Source of the DNA: Candidatus Obscuribacterales bacterium
Lineage (GTDB): Bacteria > Cyanobacteriota > Vampirovibrionia > Obscuribacterales > Obscuribacteraceae
Direction: 5' to 3'
Length of the DNA stretch: 40,384 nt
NCBI GenBank assembly: GCA_020050835.1
Contig: JAGVKB010000115.1
Span: 1-40,384 of the forward strand
The position numbers and the translations under genes were made by a program. Positions 16,997 to 25,369 of this stretch are shown in pieces; position 1 is the stretch's first letter; each line of letters begins with the position of its first letter. The notes under the pieces are model-generated. The model did no database searches, had not been told where the DNA came from, and saw only the letters and a program-made list of their open reading frames with translations.

Positions 16997-18164
16997 TTAC
17001 ATTCCTCCCGGCTGCGACTGTCAGTTTCATGTAGGCGTTGGCGAATCTACCGCTTTCGGGAACTACGCAAAATACTACTTGCCCGGGCTCGAGCTTGCCG
17101 CTGTGAAGCAGCTCGTCCAGGGCGATGAATATTGATGCGCATCCGGTGTTGCCTTTAGTGTAGAGATTGGTAAACCATCTGTCTTCCGGTATGAGAGCGC
17201 CGGCCAGCTTGAGCAGATCTAGGATCCGTCCTTTGAAGTGGTGCGAGGAATAGTGGCAGACGAAATGATCTATCTCCCCCGGCCGAATCTTTCCTTCGTT
17301 GATCAGTTTCAAGAAACCATCGACACCGACTTTTACGACCTCCTCGAGCAGTTTGAGGTTTTGCCTGATCAGCAGCGCTCCGGCTGCCTCCGCTCGACCG
17401 TAGGTGGAATAATCCTGCCATGAAAGCTCGGACGTTTGCGCGGCAGAGGTGATATTGGCTGCCCAGAGGCTCTGGTCGGCGGTGCCGCAAGACATGCAAA
17501 GATCATAGTGTGAAGCAAAAGAGCAAATCTCGATCCACTCAACCTTGTAACTGAGGCCACTCCAGCGTGGTTGGTTTTGAACCAGCATGGCGCCGGCGCC
17601 GTCGGACAACATCCAACGTAAGAACTCGGCTTCGAGATCGATTCGCAGATCGGTTGCTGCCTCGTAACGACTCTTTTTGAGCAGTCTGGACGCGAGCTCG
17701 GAGGCGACGACCAGCGAGTTTTTCTTCTCAGAGAGTCTAACTTGATTGCAAGCTGCTTTCAGCGCCATCATGCCGGCCGAGCAGACACCATGGGTGGTGA
17801 GTATCTCGAGCGGCCCGATCGCCAACTCGGATTGAACCATGCTGGCGAGCCCGGGCAGAGGCAAGTCTCCTTGTGTCGATGCGACCGCGAGCAGATCGAT
17901 CGCCCGCTCGTCGATCTCTGCTCGTTGCAAGCACTGTCTGGCTGCCGCTGCGGCTAGTTGTTTGTTCTGGTGAGTAGAGCGCTGGTGGCGATCTAGAGCA
18001 TAATGCCTGGTCTTTATTCCGTTGCTAGCCAGAATGCGCTTCTTCAGTCTGGAAGGTTTGCTGGCGACCACCCCTAAAATATCTTCGATTTCGTCGTTGC
18101 CTATTGCCGGTCCGGGAAGATAGCTTCCGGTTGAAGTGATGTAGGCATGAGGTGGTTCAGGCAT
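16986..18164 (-). CDS. 3-oxoacyl-ACP synthase III family, StlD/DarB-like ketosynthase
   Basis: With this start it has 392 residues. The N-terminus AYITSTGSYLPGPAIGNDEIE, with SNGIKTRHYALD following, is typical of StlD/DarB ketosynthases that build dialkylresorcinols or cyclohexanediones from two acyl chains. The thiolase-fold triad is visible: C128 (HGVCSAGMMAL), H304 (FVCHYSSHH) and N339 (TKGNTGCAS). A single KS of this class condenses an acyl thioester with a second beta-keto acyl unit. I chose ATG 18164 because it overlaps the upstream stop by 8 bases (ATGCCTGA), the same arrangement as elsewhere in this operon, and the conserved sequence starts there. A TTG at 18245 would add 27 unlikely residues. 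The cyclase/aromatase DarA is not seen in the window. Confidence 0.88.
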   Translation of the reverse strand: MPEPPHAYITSTGSYLPGPAIGNDEIEDILGVVASKPSRLKKRILASNGIKTRHYALDRHQRSTHQNKQLAAAAARQCLQRAEIDERAIDLLAVASTQGDLPLPGLASMVQSELAIGPLEILTTHGVCSAGMMALKAACNQVRLSEKKNSLVVASELASRLLKKSRYEAATDLRIDLEAEFLRWMLSDGAGAMLVQNQPRWSGLSYKVEWIEICSFASHYDLCMSCGTADQSLWAANITSAAQTSELSWQDYSTYGRAEAAGALLIRQNLKLLEEVVKVGVDGFLKLINEGKIRPGEIDHFVCHYSSHHFKGRILDLLKLAGALIPEDRWFTNLYTKGNTGCASIFIALDELLHSGKLEPGQVVFCVVPESGRFANAYMKLTVAAGRNVSAI

Positions 18165-18768
18165 GAGGCGGGAGTCCGGATGAGTTTGGTTGGGAATCTG
18201 AGCTTTCTGATTCTTTGTAGCGATAGCATCTGATGAATTCTTCAATGTAAGGAATTACATCCAGCACTATCAAGGTGAAGAAGTAGTACGTAATGTATTC
18301 GGTGTTGAGTGGATTCTTCTTCCATGCCAGTCCGAGGTTTCCTTGCCAGTTGAAAGTAATGAAATCGACAAAGGCGGGCCAATTGATGCAGATGATTAAG
18401 GCCACAATGACGAATGGCAAGCACTCTAAGAAACTATGAACGTGTGTCTCCAGGATCGATATCTTACGTTTGTGCAGAGCATACTTGACGTCCATGTGGG
18501 CTACCAGCTCATGAAAAATGAGGATAGCAAACATGATTATGAACTGAAGCGCGTTGATTTCAAAGTAAAGCCCCAGTAGGACCGGCAGTCCAACTTGAAT
18601 ACCCATAATGGCATGGAAGACTGATTCTTTCGCGCCGGTCGTTCTCTCAATTTGGGACTGTTTGTGACAATACCAGTCCAGGAAGCCCATAACCAGCCAG
18701 AGCGGCAGGCAGCCGAACATTACGAGATTGAATAACAATACGTCGGGTGGGATGCTTTTCAAGTCCAT
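18157..18768 (-). CDS. His-rich integral membrane protein, first gene of the ketosynthase operon
   Basis: The 203 residues form about 4-5 membrane helices. Histidines and acids cluster at helix ends: D31/H35 (DWYCHK), E48/H52 (ESVFHA), H86-E87/H91/D93 (FHELVAHMDVKYALH), and E107/H109/H111/E115 (ETHVHSFLE). A late D170 and E176/E177 follow (LDVIPYIEE). This recalls membrane di-iron hydroxylases or desaturases, which use His clusters on the cytoplasmic side, but the spacing is not the canonical fatty-acid hydroxylase pattern, so I do not name it. Either ATG 18768 or TTG 18783 may be the start; neither has a good ribosome-binding site. The gene overlaps the ketosynthase start by 8 bases. It probably modifies or exports the lipid-like product. 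Confidence 0.82.
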   Translation of the reverse strand: MDLKSIPPDVLLFNLVMFGCLPLWLVMGFLDWYCHKQSQIERTTGAKESVFHAIMGIQVGLPVLLGLYFEINALQFIIMFAILIFHELVAHMDVKYALHKRKISILETHVHSFLECLPFVIVALIICINWPAFVDFITFNWQGNLGLAWKKNPLNTEYITYYFFTLIVLDVIPYIEEFIRCYRYKESESSDSQPNSSGLPPHA

Positions 18769-18875
18769 TTCGAAGATGCTCAAATAGCTCGCTGTCTAAA
18801 AGGTACCGCAGTCGATTCGAAATCCCCTCTTTACAATTTAATTAAGAGCGGCACACTTTCCCCTCACTTTGTTAC

Positions 18876-18881
18876 TATAAG
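18876..18881 (+). promoter_or_regulatory. gdx: Candidate -10 element for the gdx transcript
   Basis: TATAAG, within TACTATAAGAC, lies about 5 bases before the first riboswitch hairpin. Transcription would therefore begin at about 18886-18888, right at the riboswitch. I see no clear -35 box. Confidence 0.4.
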
Positions 18882-18885
18882 ACTA

Positions 18886-18947
18886 CGCGAGGACGACCTT
18901 GCGTCAATGATGGCAGCATTGGGGACGGCCCCGTTTTCAAAGGGGAG
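18886..18947 (+). promoter_or_regulatory. Guanidine-II (mini-ykkC) riboswitch
   Basis: Two hairpins with ACGR tetraloops define this class. P1 is a 7-bp stem (18886-18892 with 18897-18903, one G-U pair) closed by loop ACGA. P2 is GGGG (18921-18924) with CCCC (18929-18932) closed by loop ACGG. A linker of 17 bases separates them. The ribosome-binding site GGGGAG (18942-18947) is 5 bases before the gdx ATG. The CCCC strand of P2 can instead pair with that GGGG, so without guanidinium the ribosome-binding site would be masked, and ligand-bound P2 would free it. That is the known mechanism of this class. The riboswitch call is nearly certain because the downstream gene is the cognate exporter. 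Confidence 0.93.
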
Positions 18948-18952
18948 TCCGT

Positions 18953-19264
18953 ATGCCGTGGATTATGTTGTTTATTGCGGGATTGCTTGAAGTTGTTTGG
19001 GCTGTCGGTTTGAAGCTGTCTAACGAGCTTTCTCGACCGCTCGTCGTGAGCATTACTGTGCTGGCCCTTGTTTTAAGCATTAGTCTTTTGGCGGTGGCCA
19101 TGCGAAACATTCCGATGGCTACTGCCTATCTGGTCTGGACCGGCATTGGTGCGGTCGGCACCTTCTTGCTGGGAGCCTTGTGGTTCTCCGAGCCGATCAC
19201 GCCGGTAAAGGCTGTCAGCCTGATTTGCGTGATTATTGGCTTGGTTGGACTTAAACAGGGATAG
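18953..19264 (+). CDS. gdx: SMR-family guanidinium exporter Gdx (SugE)
   Basis: The 103 residues form four membrane helices. The sequence follows E. coli SugE/Gdx closely: WIMLFIAGLLEVVWAVGLK carries the essential proton- and substrate-coupling E13 and the Gdx-type W16, and AYLVWTGIGAVGTF is the conserved third-helix region. The protein forms an antiparallel dimer that exchanges protons for guanidinium, as opposed to the broad drug-efflux Qac subtype. The guanidine-II riboswitch upstream supports the substrate. The gene ends 3 bp from the stop of the convergent PEP-utilising enzyme. Confidence 0.96.
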   Translation: MPWIMLFIAGLLEVVWAVGLKLSNELSRPLVVSITVLALVLSISLLAVAMRNIPMATAYLVWTGIGAVGTFLLGALWFSEPITPVKAVSLICVIIGLVGLKQG

Positions 19265-19267
19265 AGC

Positions 19268-21907
19268 TCATTTACCCGGTGTTGAAAGCACTTTTATGAT
19301 CCCGGTCGAGCCATCTACTTCAATCTCAGTGCCGTCTGGCCACAAAGTAGTTGCTTCGGGGATTCCCGAGACGCAAGGCAGCCCGTATTCTCGAGCAACC
19401 AGTGCGCCGTGTTGAAGCATTCCGCCGACTTCGAGAATGACAGCTGCGGCATTGACGAACAACGGTGTCCAGCCGGGATCCGTAGCGCGGGCAACTAAGA
19501 TCTCGCCTCGTTCTAACGGCTTTTCATCGGGCGCATGCAATACCTTCACTCGGCCGCGCGCAATGCCGGCTGAAATTGGCGTGCCGGCCACTTCTCCTTC
19601 GCGAGCCGGACGAGGAGCGGGACGTCTGATCAATCCTCGCGAGTCAATAATCGCCGGCAGCTTCGGTACTCGAGCCAAGCGATCTGGAAACTCGCGGTTG
19701 CGTTTTCCGGCCTGGCGCAGATCGAAATTTTGATCTTTGAGCCCCTGCCCGAGGTTTTCGAGCGAGAGATCGAAAATTTGCTCCGGCTTATCCAATCGTC
19801 CGGCTTTGCAAAGTGTGTTTGCCTCCGACTGCAAGCGCTGACGAACCAAATCGATTCCGAAGATCAAGCAGTATTTGTGCACTTCTCTGTAACCGGAAAG
19901 AGTCTCAAACACTTTGTAAAGCGACTGAAAGTGCTTCACCTGCAGCCAGCCACGATCATGTAGCTCACTGCAAAGCAATTCGTAGTGCTGGTGCCGCTCT
20001 TGTTGCGCGCGGTCGAATCGATCTTGTGGGTTGTCACTATCTGTAGCTGAATTTCTCAGCATCAACAATTGATCCATCAACATTTTTGGATCATCGCGAT
20101 AACGACTGGAAGCGATGTCCAGCTCGACTGGTCCTCGGTGTCCATAAAGGTTGAGGAATTCAGCCCATTCACGCTGAAAAGCTTCGGGAAGAGAATTATG
20201 TTTTAGCCCTTCCTGCAAGTCTTTCGATTTCATATCTTCAGGCAGCAGTTGTGCCAAATGATAGAGCGCCAACCCCATCTCAGTTGTGATGTTATTTGGC
20301 AAGCCCTTTTCCAGTTTGGCGATCGCCTGCTCATCCTTTGAGCCAACTATAGATTTCATCCGATCGAGGGCGACCCTGGATGCTACGAAAAGTGGTAGCG
20401 TCGTGTGGAATACGGTACCGATTACATGTTCAATCACCGCTTGAACAAAGTCCAGAACGGGAAGGTTTTTGGCTGCCAGCGCGCGCGTCTCGTGCATATA
20501 TGTCGCTATCTCACGCTCCGCACGCCGGTGAGCGTGTTCCGGCAGGATTCTTGCTTCCAGAATGTGCAGCCCGACCTCCGGAAGTTGCCACAGCAGATGA
20601 AGCGGAGGATGTTTCGATTCCTTGTGGAGCGGCAGGTATTCCTGCTCGTCAGTCTGCTGCAAAACTTCGGCTGCCAGCGGATCCATGTTGTTGATTAGCT
20701 GGACGAACTTCTCCTTGCCGGCGATTGCAAACAAGTTTGAGAGGTTCAGGTAGAGTCGACCGTTACTTGGCCACGGCACGGACGTCTCTACGGTCTTGAT
20801 TATGTCCTGTCCGAAAATCCGCTTGCCGGCATACTTGAAGAATCCTGTCAGGACTGATGTTCCCATTGGTGACAGCGGTTTGTAGATACCTTGCACGCTG
20901 ATAGTGACGTCCAGATACAGGCGTTTTCTCTCTCCGGGAGCGCTAACCATCTCCGGTGAAAGTGGCACGAAAGTTGTAATCGGTCGTGCTTGCAGGAGAA
21001 AGAGCTCGCCACCGGCAAATGCCCACTCGATATCCGTCGGCTTTTGGTAGAGAGCTTCTACCTGCACGGTCAATTCGGACAAAGCAAGCAGTTGTTCGTC
21101 TGTCAGCGCTAATTCGGCATGGCGAGGATCCCGGCTCTCACTGGTGCCGCCTGACTCTTTCAGCCAGATCGATGTCTCTTTGCCACCGACGACACGGCTT
21201 TTCACGGTGGCGGTGACCTTGTCGACAATGTAAGTATCAGGAGTAGCGATGCCGGCCACGACGGTTTCACCAAGACCCCAGTTGGCGTTGAAAACCGCCT
21301 CGTCATAATTGTTGGTTAATGGATTGAGAGAAAATCCGACGCCGGCAATTTCACTGGCAATCTGCCTTTGAATCACCACTGCGATGCTCGGGTTCTTCGT
21401 ATCGAAACCGTGCTCACGTTTGTAGACGACGATTCGGTAATCCAGGCAAGAGGCGAAAGCTTTTCGAATGCCATCTTCCAGTGATTTCAAAGTGACACCG
21501 AGGATGGTTTCATAGCCACCGGCAAATGATGAGCCCTCGAGGTCCTCTTCCGGGGAGGAAGAGCGGACGGCAAACAGAGACTCCGTTGCATGGTTCTTCC
21601 TGATTGATGCCAGCGCGGCCGCCTGCTCCGGCGAAAACGCCAGCTTGAGCGCTGCTTTTTTGAGGTCGGCGCAGGCGGCCGCCAACTCGGTGTCCTTGGC
21701 ATTGAGGAAGCGGACCCAAATCGGGCCGGACTTTAGTTCTGCAATCCAAGGGTAAAAGAAGTCCACTGGCAGCACCAGCCCGGGTGGAACCGGCAGTCCG
21801 GCTTCCGCCATTTTGATCAGCGACCACCCTTTGCCGCCCACCTTCGATAGTTGAACCTCTCTGCTGCCAGGAAATGGATAAACTTCTGGGATGGTTGAAA
21901 TGGACAT
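19268..21907 (-). CDS. PEP-synthase-like/rifampicin phosphotransferase-like dikinase
   Basis: The 879 residues form three blocks. Residues 1 to about 320 are the PEP-synthase/PPDK ATP-grasp domain (LSKVGGKGWSLIKMAEAGLPVPPG near the start, FAVRSSSPEEDLEGSSFAGGYE, and DIEWAFAGGELFLLQARP at its end). Residues about 325-770 are a long helical middle domain. Residues about 780-879 are the swivelling phospho-His domain with GGMLQHGALVAREYGLP; the active His is H833. The PEP/pyruvate TIM barrel of true PEP synthase is absent. This order and length are those of rifampicin phosphotransferases, which transfer the beta-phosphate of ATP to the antibiotic. Many family members act on other, unknown substrates, so resistance is not proven. 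The ATG has a strong AAGGAGGG about 11 bases upstream. Confidence 0.88.
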   Translation of the reverse strand: MSISTIPEVYPFPGSREVQLSKVGGKGWSLIKMAEAGLPVPPGLVLPVDFFYPWIAELKSGPIWVRFLNAKDTELAAACADLKKAALKLAFSPEQAAALASIRKNHATESLFAVRSSSPEEDLEGSSFAGGYETILGVTLKSLEDGIRKAFASCLDYRIVVYKREHGFDTKNPSIAVVIQRQIASEIAGVGFSLNPLTNNYDEAVFNANWGLGETVVAGIATPDTYIVDKVTATVKSRVVGGKETSIWLKESGGTSESRDPRHAELALTDEQLLALSELTVQVEALYQKPTDIEWAFAGGELFLLQARPITTFVPLSPEMVSAPGERKRLYLDVTISVQGIYKPLSPMGTSVLTGFFKYAGKRIFGQDIIKTVETSVPWPSNGRLYLNLSNLFAIAGKEKFVQLINNMDPLAAEVLQQTDEQEYLPLHKESKHPPLHLLWQLPEVGLHILEARILPEHAHRRAEREIATYMHETRALAAKNLPVLDFVQAVIEHVIGTVFHTTLPLFVASRVALDRMKSIVGSKDEQAIAKLEKGLPNNITTEMGLALYHLAQLLPEDMKSKDLQEGLKHNSLPEAFQREWAEFLNLYGHRGPVELDIASSRYRDDPKMLMDQLLMLRNSATDSDNPQDRFDRAQQERHQHYELLCSELHDRGWLQVKHFQSLYKVFETLSGYREVHKYCLIFGIDLVRQRLQSEANTLCKAGRLDKPEQIFDLSLENLGQGLKDQNFDLRQAGKRNREFPDRLARVPKLPAIIDSRGLIRRPAPRPAREGEVAGTPISAGIARGRVKVLHAPDEKPLERGEILVARATDPGWTPLFVNAAAVILEVGGMLQHGALVAREYGLPCVSGIPEATTLWPDGTEIEVDGSTGIIKVLSTPGK

Positions 21908-22068
21908 AAAAGGTCAGCCCTCCTTTGCGTTCGGTCATTTTACAAGCTTGGCTTCAACTTGGCGCTACCTTAGACCTGCTAAACCAGCGAGCCAATTGAA
22001 GATGGCGATGATATTGTTAAGCGTCGGTGTAGAAATCTTGATCTGAATGCCGCGGTCGCGAGTGGTGA

Positions 22069-23277
22069 ATGCTGAATCTACATGTCCCGGAAGGAATCAA
22101 CTATGAATGCAGCGGCTGCGGTCACTGCTGCCTGGGATGGCCAGTGCCGCTCACGACAGAGGATTATGTTCGCATATGCGAGTACGAGGAAAGTGCTGCC
22201 GGCGGCGCAAGCGGTGCCAGAGCAGCGATGCGAGCGCTTGACGGTGGTTCGGATCCAGCTCTGACAAAATTCACGCACTCGTTGGAAAAGCGAGCGGACG
22301 GGCGTTGCGAGTTTCTGACGGAAGACGACCGCTGCCGTCTACATGTTGAAGCCGGACCGCAGATGAAACCGACTATCTGCCAGCTATTCCCATACAATTT
22401 TACCGAGACTCCCAGTGGGATTTATGCAAGCGTAAGCTTCGTCAGCTCAGCTGCGCTCTTCAACGCTGGGCGTCCGCTTTCGGAGCAGAACGGGCTGCTG
22501 GAGCAAAAATGGGAGCAGTTTCGGCGGGTCTTTCCGGAAGGGTCGCGTAATTGGAGTGAAATTCAGCTGTTCAGCGGGCAGCCGTTGAAGTGGGATGAGT
22601 ACCTTCAAATGGACTCGAGACTATTGGAGCTGCTGCGCGCAGAGCAACCCGAAGGGATAGAGCGAAGGCTGGCAGCCTGCAGCAGATATCTGGTCAGGCA
22701 AGCACCGCGCGGAGTGGATTTCGAACGAATGCCGCCAGTCGAAGCGCGTCCAAAGGTAGTCGATCAGTTGCTCGTCAAGTGGTTGATGGAGTTCTATCTG
22801 ACTGAAGATGTCTATGCCTGCAGCAGTTTCGACCTTTACAGCCAAGCCTTGTTCGCCGATTGCGCTAAGCCACCGCCGGCGGTGATGGTTGCCGACGGCG
22901 ACGCAAAATGCAGTTTCAACCAACTCCTTTCTTTCGAACTGGGGCTGCTCGAGCCGGATTCGGAGGACCTTCTGTCACGATTTGTCTACAACAAGGTCTT
23001 CGGAAAGCTGTATTTCGGTGCCGGCTTGGCTGGGCTGAGCGTGCTCGGAGGCATCCATCATCTGCTCTGGCTGATCGCGCTTATCAGGCTGAAGGCAAAG
23101 ATTCTCTGTATCAGTCAAGAGCGAACCAGGCTCGACTTTCAAGAGTGGGCCGAGATTGTCCGAACACTCGAAAGACGTTTGACGAGGGTGACCTACTCTG
23201 CTGAATCGACTTTCGCCCTGGAGATTCTGATTACGAGTCCGGAGAGAGTTGGGAGGATTTTGACCATAGCCAGGTGA
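22069..23277 (+). CDS. YkgJ/FliB-like cysteine-cluster protein
   Basis: The 402 residues carry an N-terminal Cys cluster: YECSGCGHCCLGWP (four Cys at about 14-20), then CEFLTEDDRCRLHVEAG and PTICQLFPYNF. This is the YkgJ-type (PF03692-like) metal- or Fe-S-binding signature also found in FliB, the flagellin lysine N-methylase. The C-terminal 270 residues are helical. FliB proteins are near this length, but no flagellin or other flagellar gene is in the window, so methylation of flagellin is not supported. It stands alone, 79 bp upstream of the HIT gene. The ribosome-binding site is weak. Confidence 0.85.
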   Translation: MLNLHVPEGINYECSGCGHCCLGWPVPLTTEDYVRICEYEESAAGGASGARAAMRALDGGSDPALTKFTHSLEKRADGRCEFLTEDDRCRLHVEAGPQMKPTICQLFPYNFTETPSGIYASVSFVSSAALFNAGRPLSEQNGLLEQKWEQFRRVFPEGSRNWSEIQLFSGQPLKWDEYLQMDSRLLELLRAEQPEGIERRLAACSRYLVRQAPRGVDFERMPPVEARPKVVDQLLVKWLMEFYLTEDVYACSSFDLYSQALFADCAKPPPAVMVADGDAKCSFNQLLSFELGLLEPDSEDLLSRFVYNKVFGKLYFGAGLAGLSVLGGIHHLLWLIALIRLKAKILCISQERTRLDFQEWAEIVRTLERRLTRVTYSAESTFALEILITSPERVGRILTIAR

Positions 23278-23356
23278 ATTGAGCGGAGAGTTGGCCGCAG
23301 AGCTTTATAATTCTCATGTTGCAAACCGTATCCCTTCAAAGTTACAGCAGTCCGCA

Positions 23357-23839
23357 ATGGAACACATCTGGAGCCCCTGGCGATATCAGTACATCACATC
23401 GGCCGAAAAGCAGCCGGGCTGTATATTCTGCAACTTGATTGCTGAAAATGCCGATCAAAAAAACGGCATACTCTTCCGGGGGGCGCTAAATTACATAATT
23501 CTCAATCTCTTCCCCTACACCAGCGGGCATTTGATGGTTGTTCCCTACCAGCATTCGGCATCACTGGTGGACGTCGATCAAGCGACTTCTACGGAGATGA
23601 TGGAGTTGTCCAAAAAGGTTTTGTGCGCGCTCGAGTCGGAGTATCGACCCCACGGTTTCAATGCCGGCTTCAATTTCGGGCAGTCAGCCGGCGCCGGAGT
23701 AGCAGAACACATTCATATGCATGTAGTGCCGAGATGGAGCGGCGATGCCAATTTCATGACGGTGATCGGTGAGACTCGCATCTTGCCCGAAGAGCTTGGG
23801 AATACTTATCAACGGCTCAAGAAGCATTTTGTAAATTGA
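23357..23839 (+). CDS. HIT-family nucleotide hydrolase/phosphorylase (Ap4A-like)
   Basis: With this start it has 160 residues, which is normal for the family. It begins EHIWSPWRYQYITS, like the bacterial Ap4A phosphorylase/HIT branch. The CIFCNL pair is followed by the core NLFPYTSGHLMVVPYQH. The catalytic HIT motif is AEHIHMHVVPRW (H-x-H-x-H). These cytosolic enzymes cleave dinucleoside polyphosphates or nucleotide adducts. A longer frame from TTG 23279 would add 26 residues and touch the previous stop; ATG 23357 fits the conserved N-terminus. No clear ribosome-binding site is seen for either. Confidence 0.92.
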   Translation: MEHIWSPWRYQYITSAEKQPGCIFCNLIAENADQKNGILFRGALNYIILNLFPYTSGHLMVVPYQHSASLVDVDQATSTEMMELSKKVLCALESEYRPHGFNAGFNFGQSAGAGVAEHIHMHVVPRWSGDANFMTVIGETRILPEELGNTYQRLKKHFVN

Positions 23840-23915
23840 GGGTTGGGAGTCTGACCGAGGAAATTTTGCTGGAAATCTTGTAAGATCGCTCTCTCGCTTG
23901 TTGGAGGGTATTGTC

Positions 23916-24908
23916 ATGAGAATTGTCGAGAGTCTGAAGAAGTTTAACTCGCAGGATGCATTGCTGCTTTCGCTTGCGCTGGCTTCCGCGCTCTCGTTTG
24001 GCTGCCCCGCTTACTCACAAGCGCCACCTCCCAACGGCATCGCGACGATTATGTTGCCGGTGCAACAATCGCCCAACGGACAGCAAGTGGCGACGACCCC
24101 TCGGGGCTTGCAGTTTCCGCTGCCGGGCGCGGGTGTAAACGGCACTGCGGTGCAAGTCTTCACTGGACCGCAAGGTGGTTACTGGTATGTCGATCGCAAT
24201 GGCTCTAACATCACGTTGCTACAGCCCGGTCAGCCGATGCCTCAGCTGCCCTATTACGGGCAGACCTCCTCGTACGCGCCACCGCCCAGCCAACCGACTA
24301 CGCAAAATGTCGAAGTCAACACCGCTCCTAGCTCTTCCGGTTCGTCAGGAAGCAGCGCCGGTGGTGCAATGATGGCTGGTGCGGCCGGCATGATGGCCGG
24401 AACGGCGATGGGTTATGCCATGGGCAATAACAACAACTATTACAATGGAATGCCTTATGGCCATCCCGTCTATTACGGTGGTGGTGGCAAGCCGTACTAC
24501 TACGGAGAAGGCGGCAAGCCGGTCTATGTAAACAACAAGAGCGTCGATGTCAATGCCGTTCAGAACCAGCAGCAGTGGTACAACAAGACGATTCAAAACG
24601 ATCCCCAGACCGCCCAGCATTGGCAGAACGCCCGCAGCCAACAGATGCAGCAGGGACAAGGACAGTTCGATCAGCAGCGGCAAGGTCAATTCAATCAACA
24701 GGCGCAAGGACAACTTAACCAACAGGCGGCTCAACAAGCAGCTCAGCAGGGTGGACGGCGAGGACGCAGAGGCGAGAACGGCCAGCAAGGACAGTTTCAA
24801 GCTAACCAGTCCGGACAGTTGAACAATCGGGAAGCGGCTGGCGGCCGAGGCGGATTCGAAGGACGCGGCGGCGGGCGTGCCGGTGGTGGCGGACGCAGGG
24901 GCAGATAG
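23916..24908 (+). CDS. Secreted Gly-zipper protein with Gln-rich and RGG-rich tail
   Basis: The 330 residues begin with a signal peptide (ALLLSLALASALSFGCPAYSQA). A conserved N-terminal unit follows (QFPLPGAGVNG, then GGYWYVDRNGSN). A Gly/Ala-zipper hydrophobic stretch comes next (GGAMMAGAAGMMAGTAMGYAMG), then Tyr/Gly-rich PYGHPVYYGGGG and KPVYVNNKSV with QQWYNKT. A Gln-rich run follows (QGQFDQQRQGQFNQQAQGQ), and the tail is Arg/Gly-rich (GGRGGFEGRGGGRAGGGGRR). Module for module it parallels the protein at 37475, so the two are paralogs. Gly-zippers can insert into outer membranes; the tail may bind nucleic acid or polyanions, or be structural. Start ATG 23916 has GGAGGG 8 bases upstream. The function is unknown. 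Confidence 0.85.
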   Translation: MRIVESLKKFNSQDALLLSLALASALSFGCPAYSQAPPPNGIATIMLPVQQSPNGQQVATTPRGLQFPLPGAGVNGTAVQVFTGPQGGYWYVDRNGSNITLLQPGQPMPQLPYYGQTSSYAPPPSQPTTQNVEVNTAPSSSGSSGSSAGGAMMAGAAGMMAGTAMGYAMGNNNNYYNGMPYGHPVYYGGGGKPYYYGEGGKPVYVNNKSVDVNAVQNQQQWYNKTIQNDPQTAQHWQNARSQQMQQGQGQFDQQRQGQFNQQAQGQLNQQAAQQAAQQGGRRGRRGENGQQGQFQANQSGQLNNREAAGGRGGFEGRGGGRAGGGGRRGR

Positions 24909-24910
24909 CC

Positions 24911-25294
24911 TTAAACCGGCTGATTGATCAAAAAGGTTGCGAATTCAATGAAGAATTCGTTGAGCACCGCTCGATGCGCGGCGAATTCTTCAACTTTGTA
25001 GAGCGCATCGTTCATGTTGACCAGCCAGGCGTCGCGCTCGGCTACCCCGATTTTGAAAGGCATATGACGGCCCCGCATGCGAGGGTGCCCGCGCTCCTGG
25101 CTGTACGTCCCATGTCCCCCGGTGCGCTGAATGAGAAAGAGCGAGAGATGGCGCTTCGATTCGGTCAAATCTTGAGGATAAAGTGGCCTGAGCACCGGGT
25201 CTCTTTCTACCCCGTTGTAAAACTCTTCGACCAGCTGATGATATGGCTCGTCGCGCCCGATGTCTTTGTAGATCTTGCCTAATGGATCTTGCAT
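24911..25294 (-). CDS. glbO: Group II truncated haemoglobin
   Basis: The 127 residues match truncated haemoglobin O throughout. Y26 is at B10 (EEFYNGV), Y39 at CD1 (LRPLYP), proximal His H77 lies in RGHPRMRGRHMPF, and W90 is at G8 (ERDAWLVNM). These residues define group II. The protein binds haem in the cytosol and is associated with oxygen or peroxide/NO chemistry. It converges with the Gly-zipper gene (2 bp between stops). The start ATG has AGG only 4 bases away. Confidence 0.95.
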   Translation of the reverse strand: MQDPLGKIYKDIGRDEPYHQLVEEFYNGVERDPVLRPLYPQDLTESKRHLSLFLIQRTGGHGTYSQERGHPRMRGRHMPFKIGVAERDAWLVNMNDALYKVEEFAAHRAVLNEFFIEFATFLINQPV

Positions 25295-25369
25295 GCAGCC
25301 TATTTTAACGCGGACGGTCTCTGCTTATCGGGGCCAGATTCCTAAAACTGCTGGAAGAGGCTCGACTGA

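Noticed and set aside
18165-18245. 27-residue N-terminal extension of the ketosynthase from TTG 18245
   Set aside because: It would give an 89-base overlap with the membrane protein gene, and the family homology starts at the ATG at 18164.
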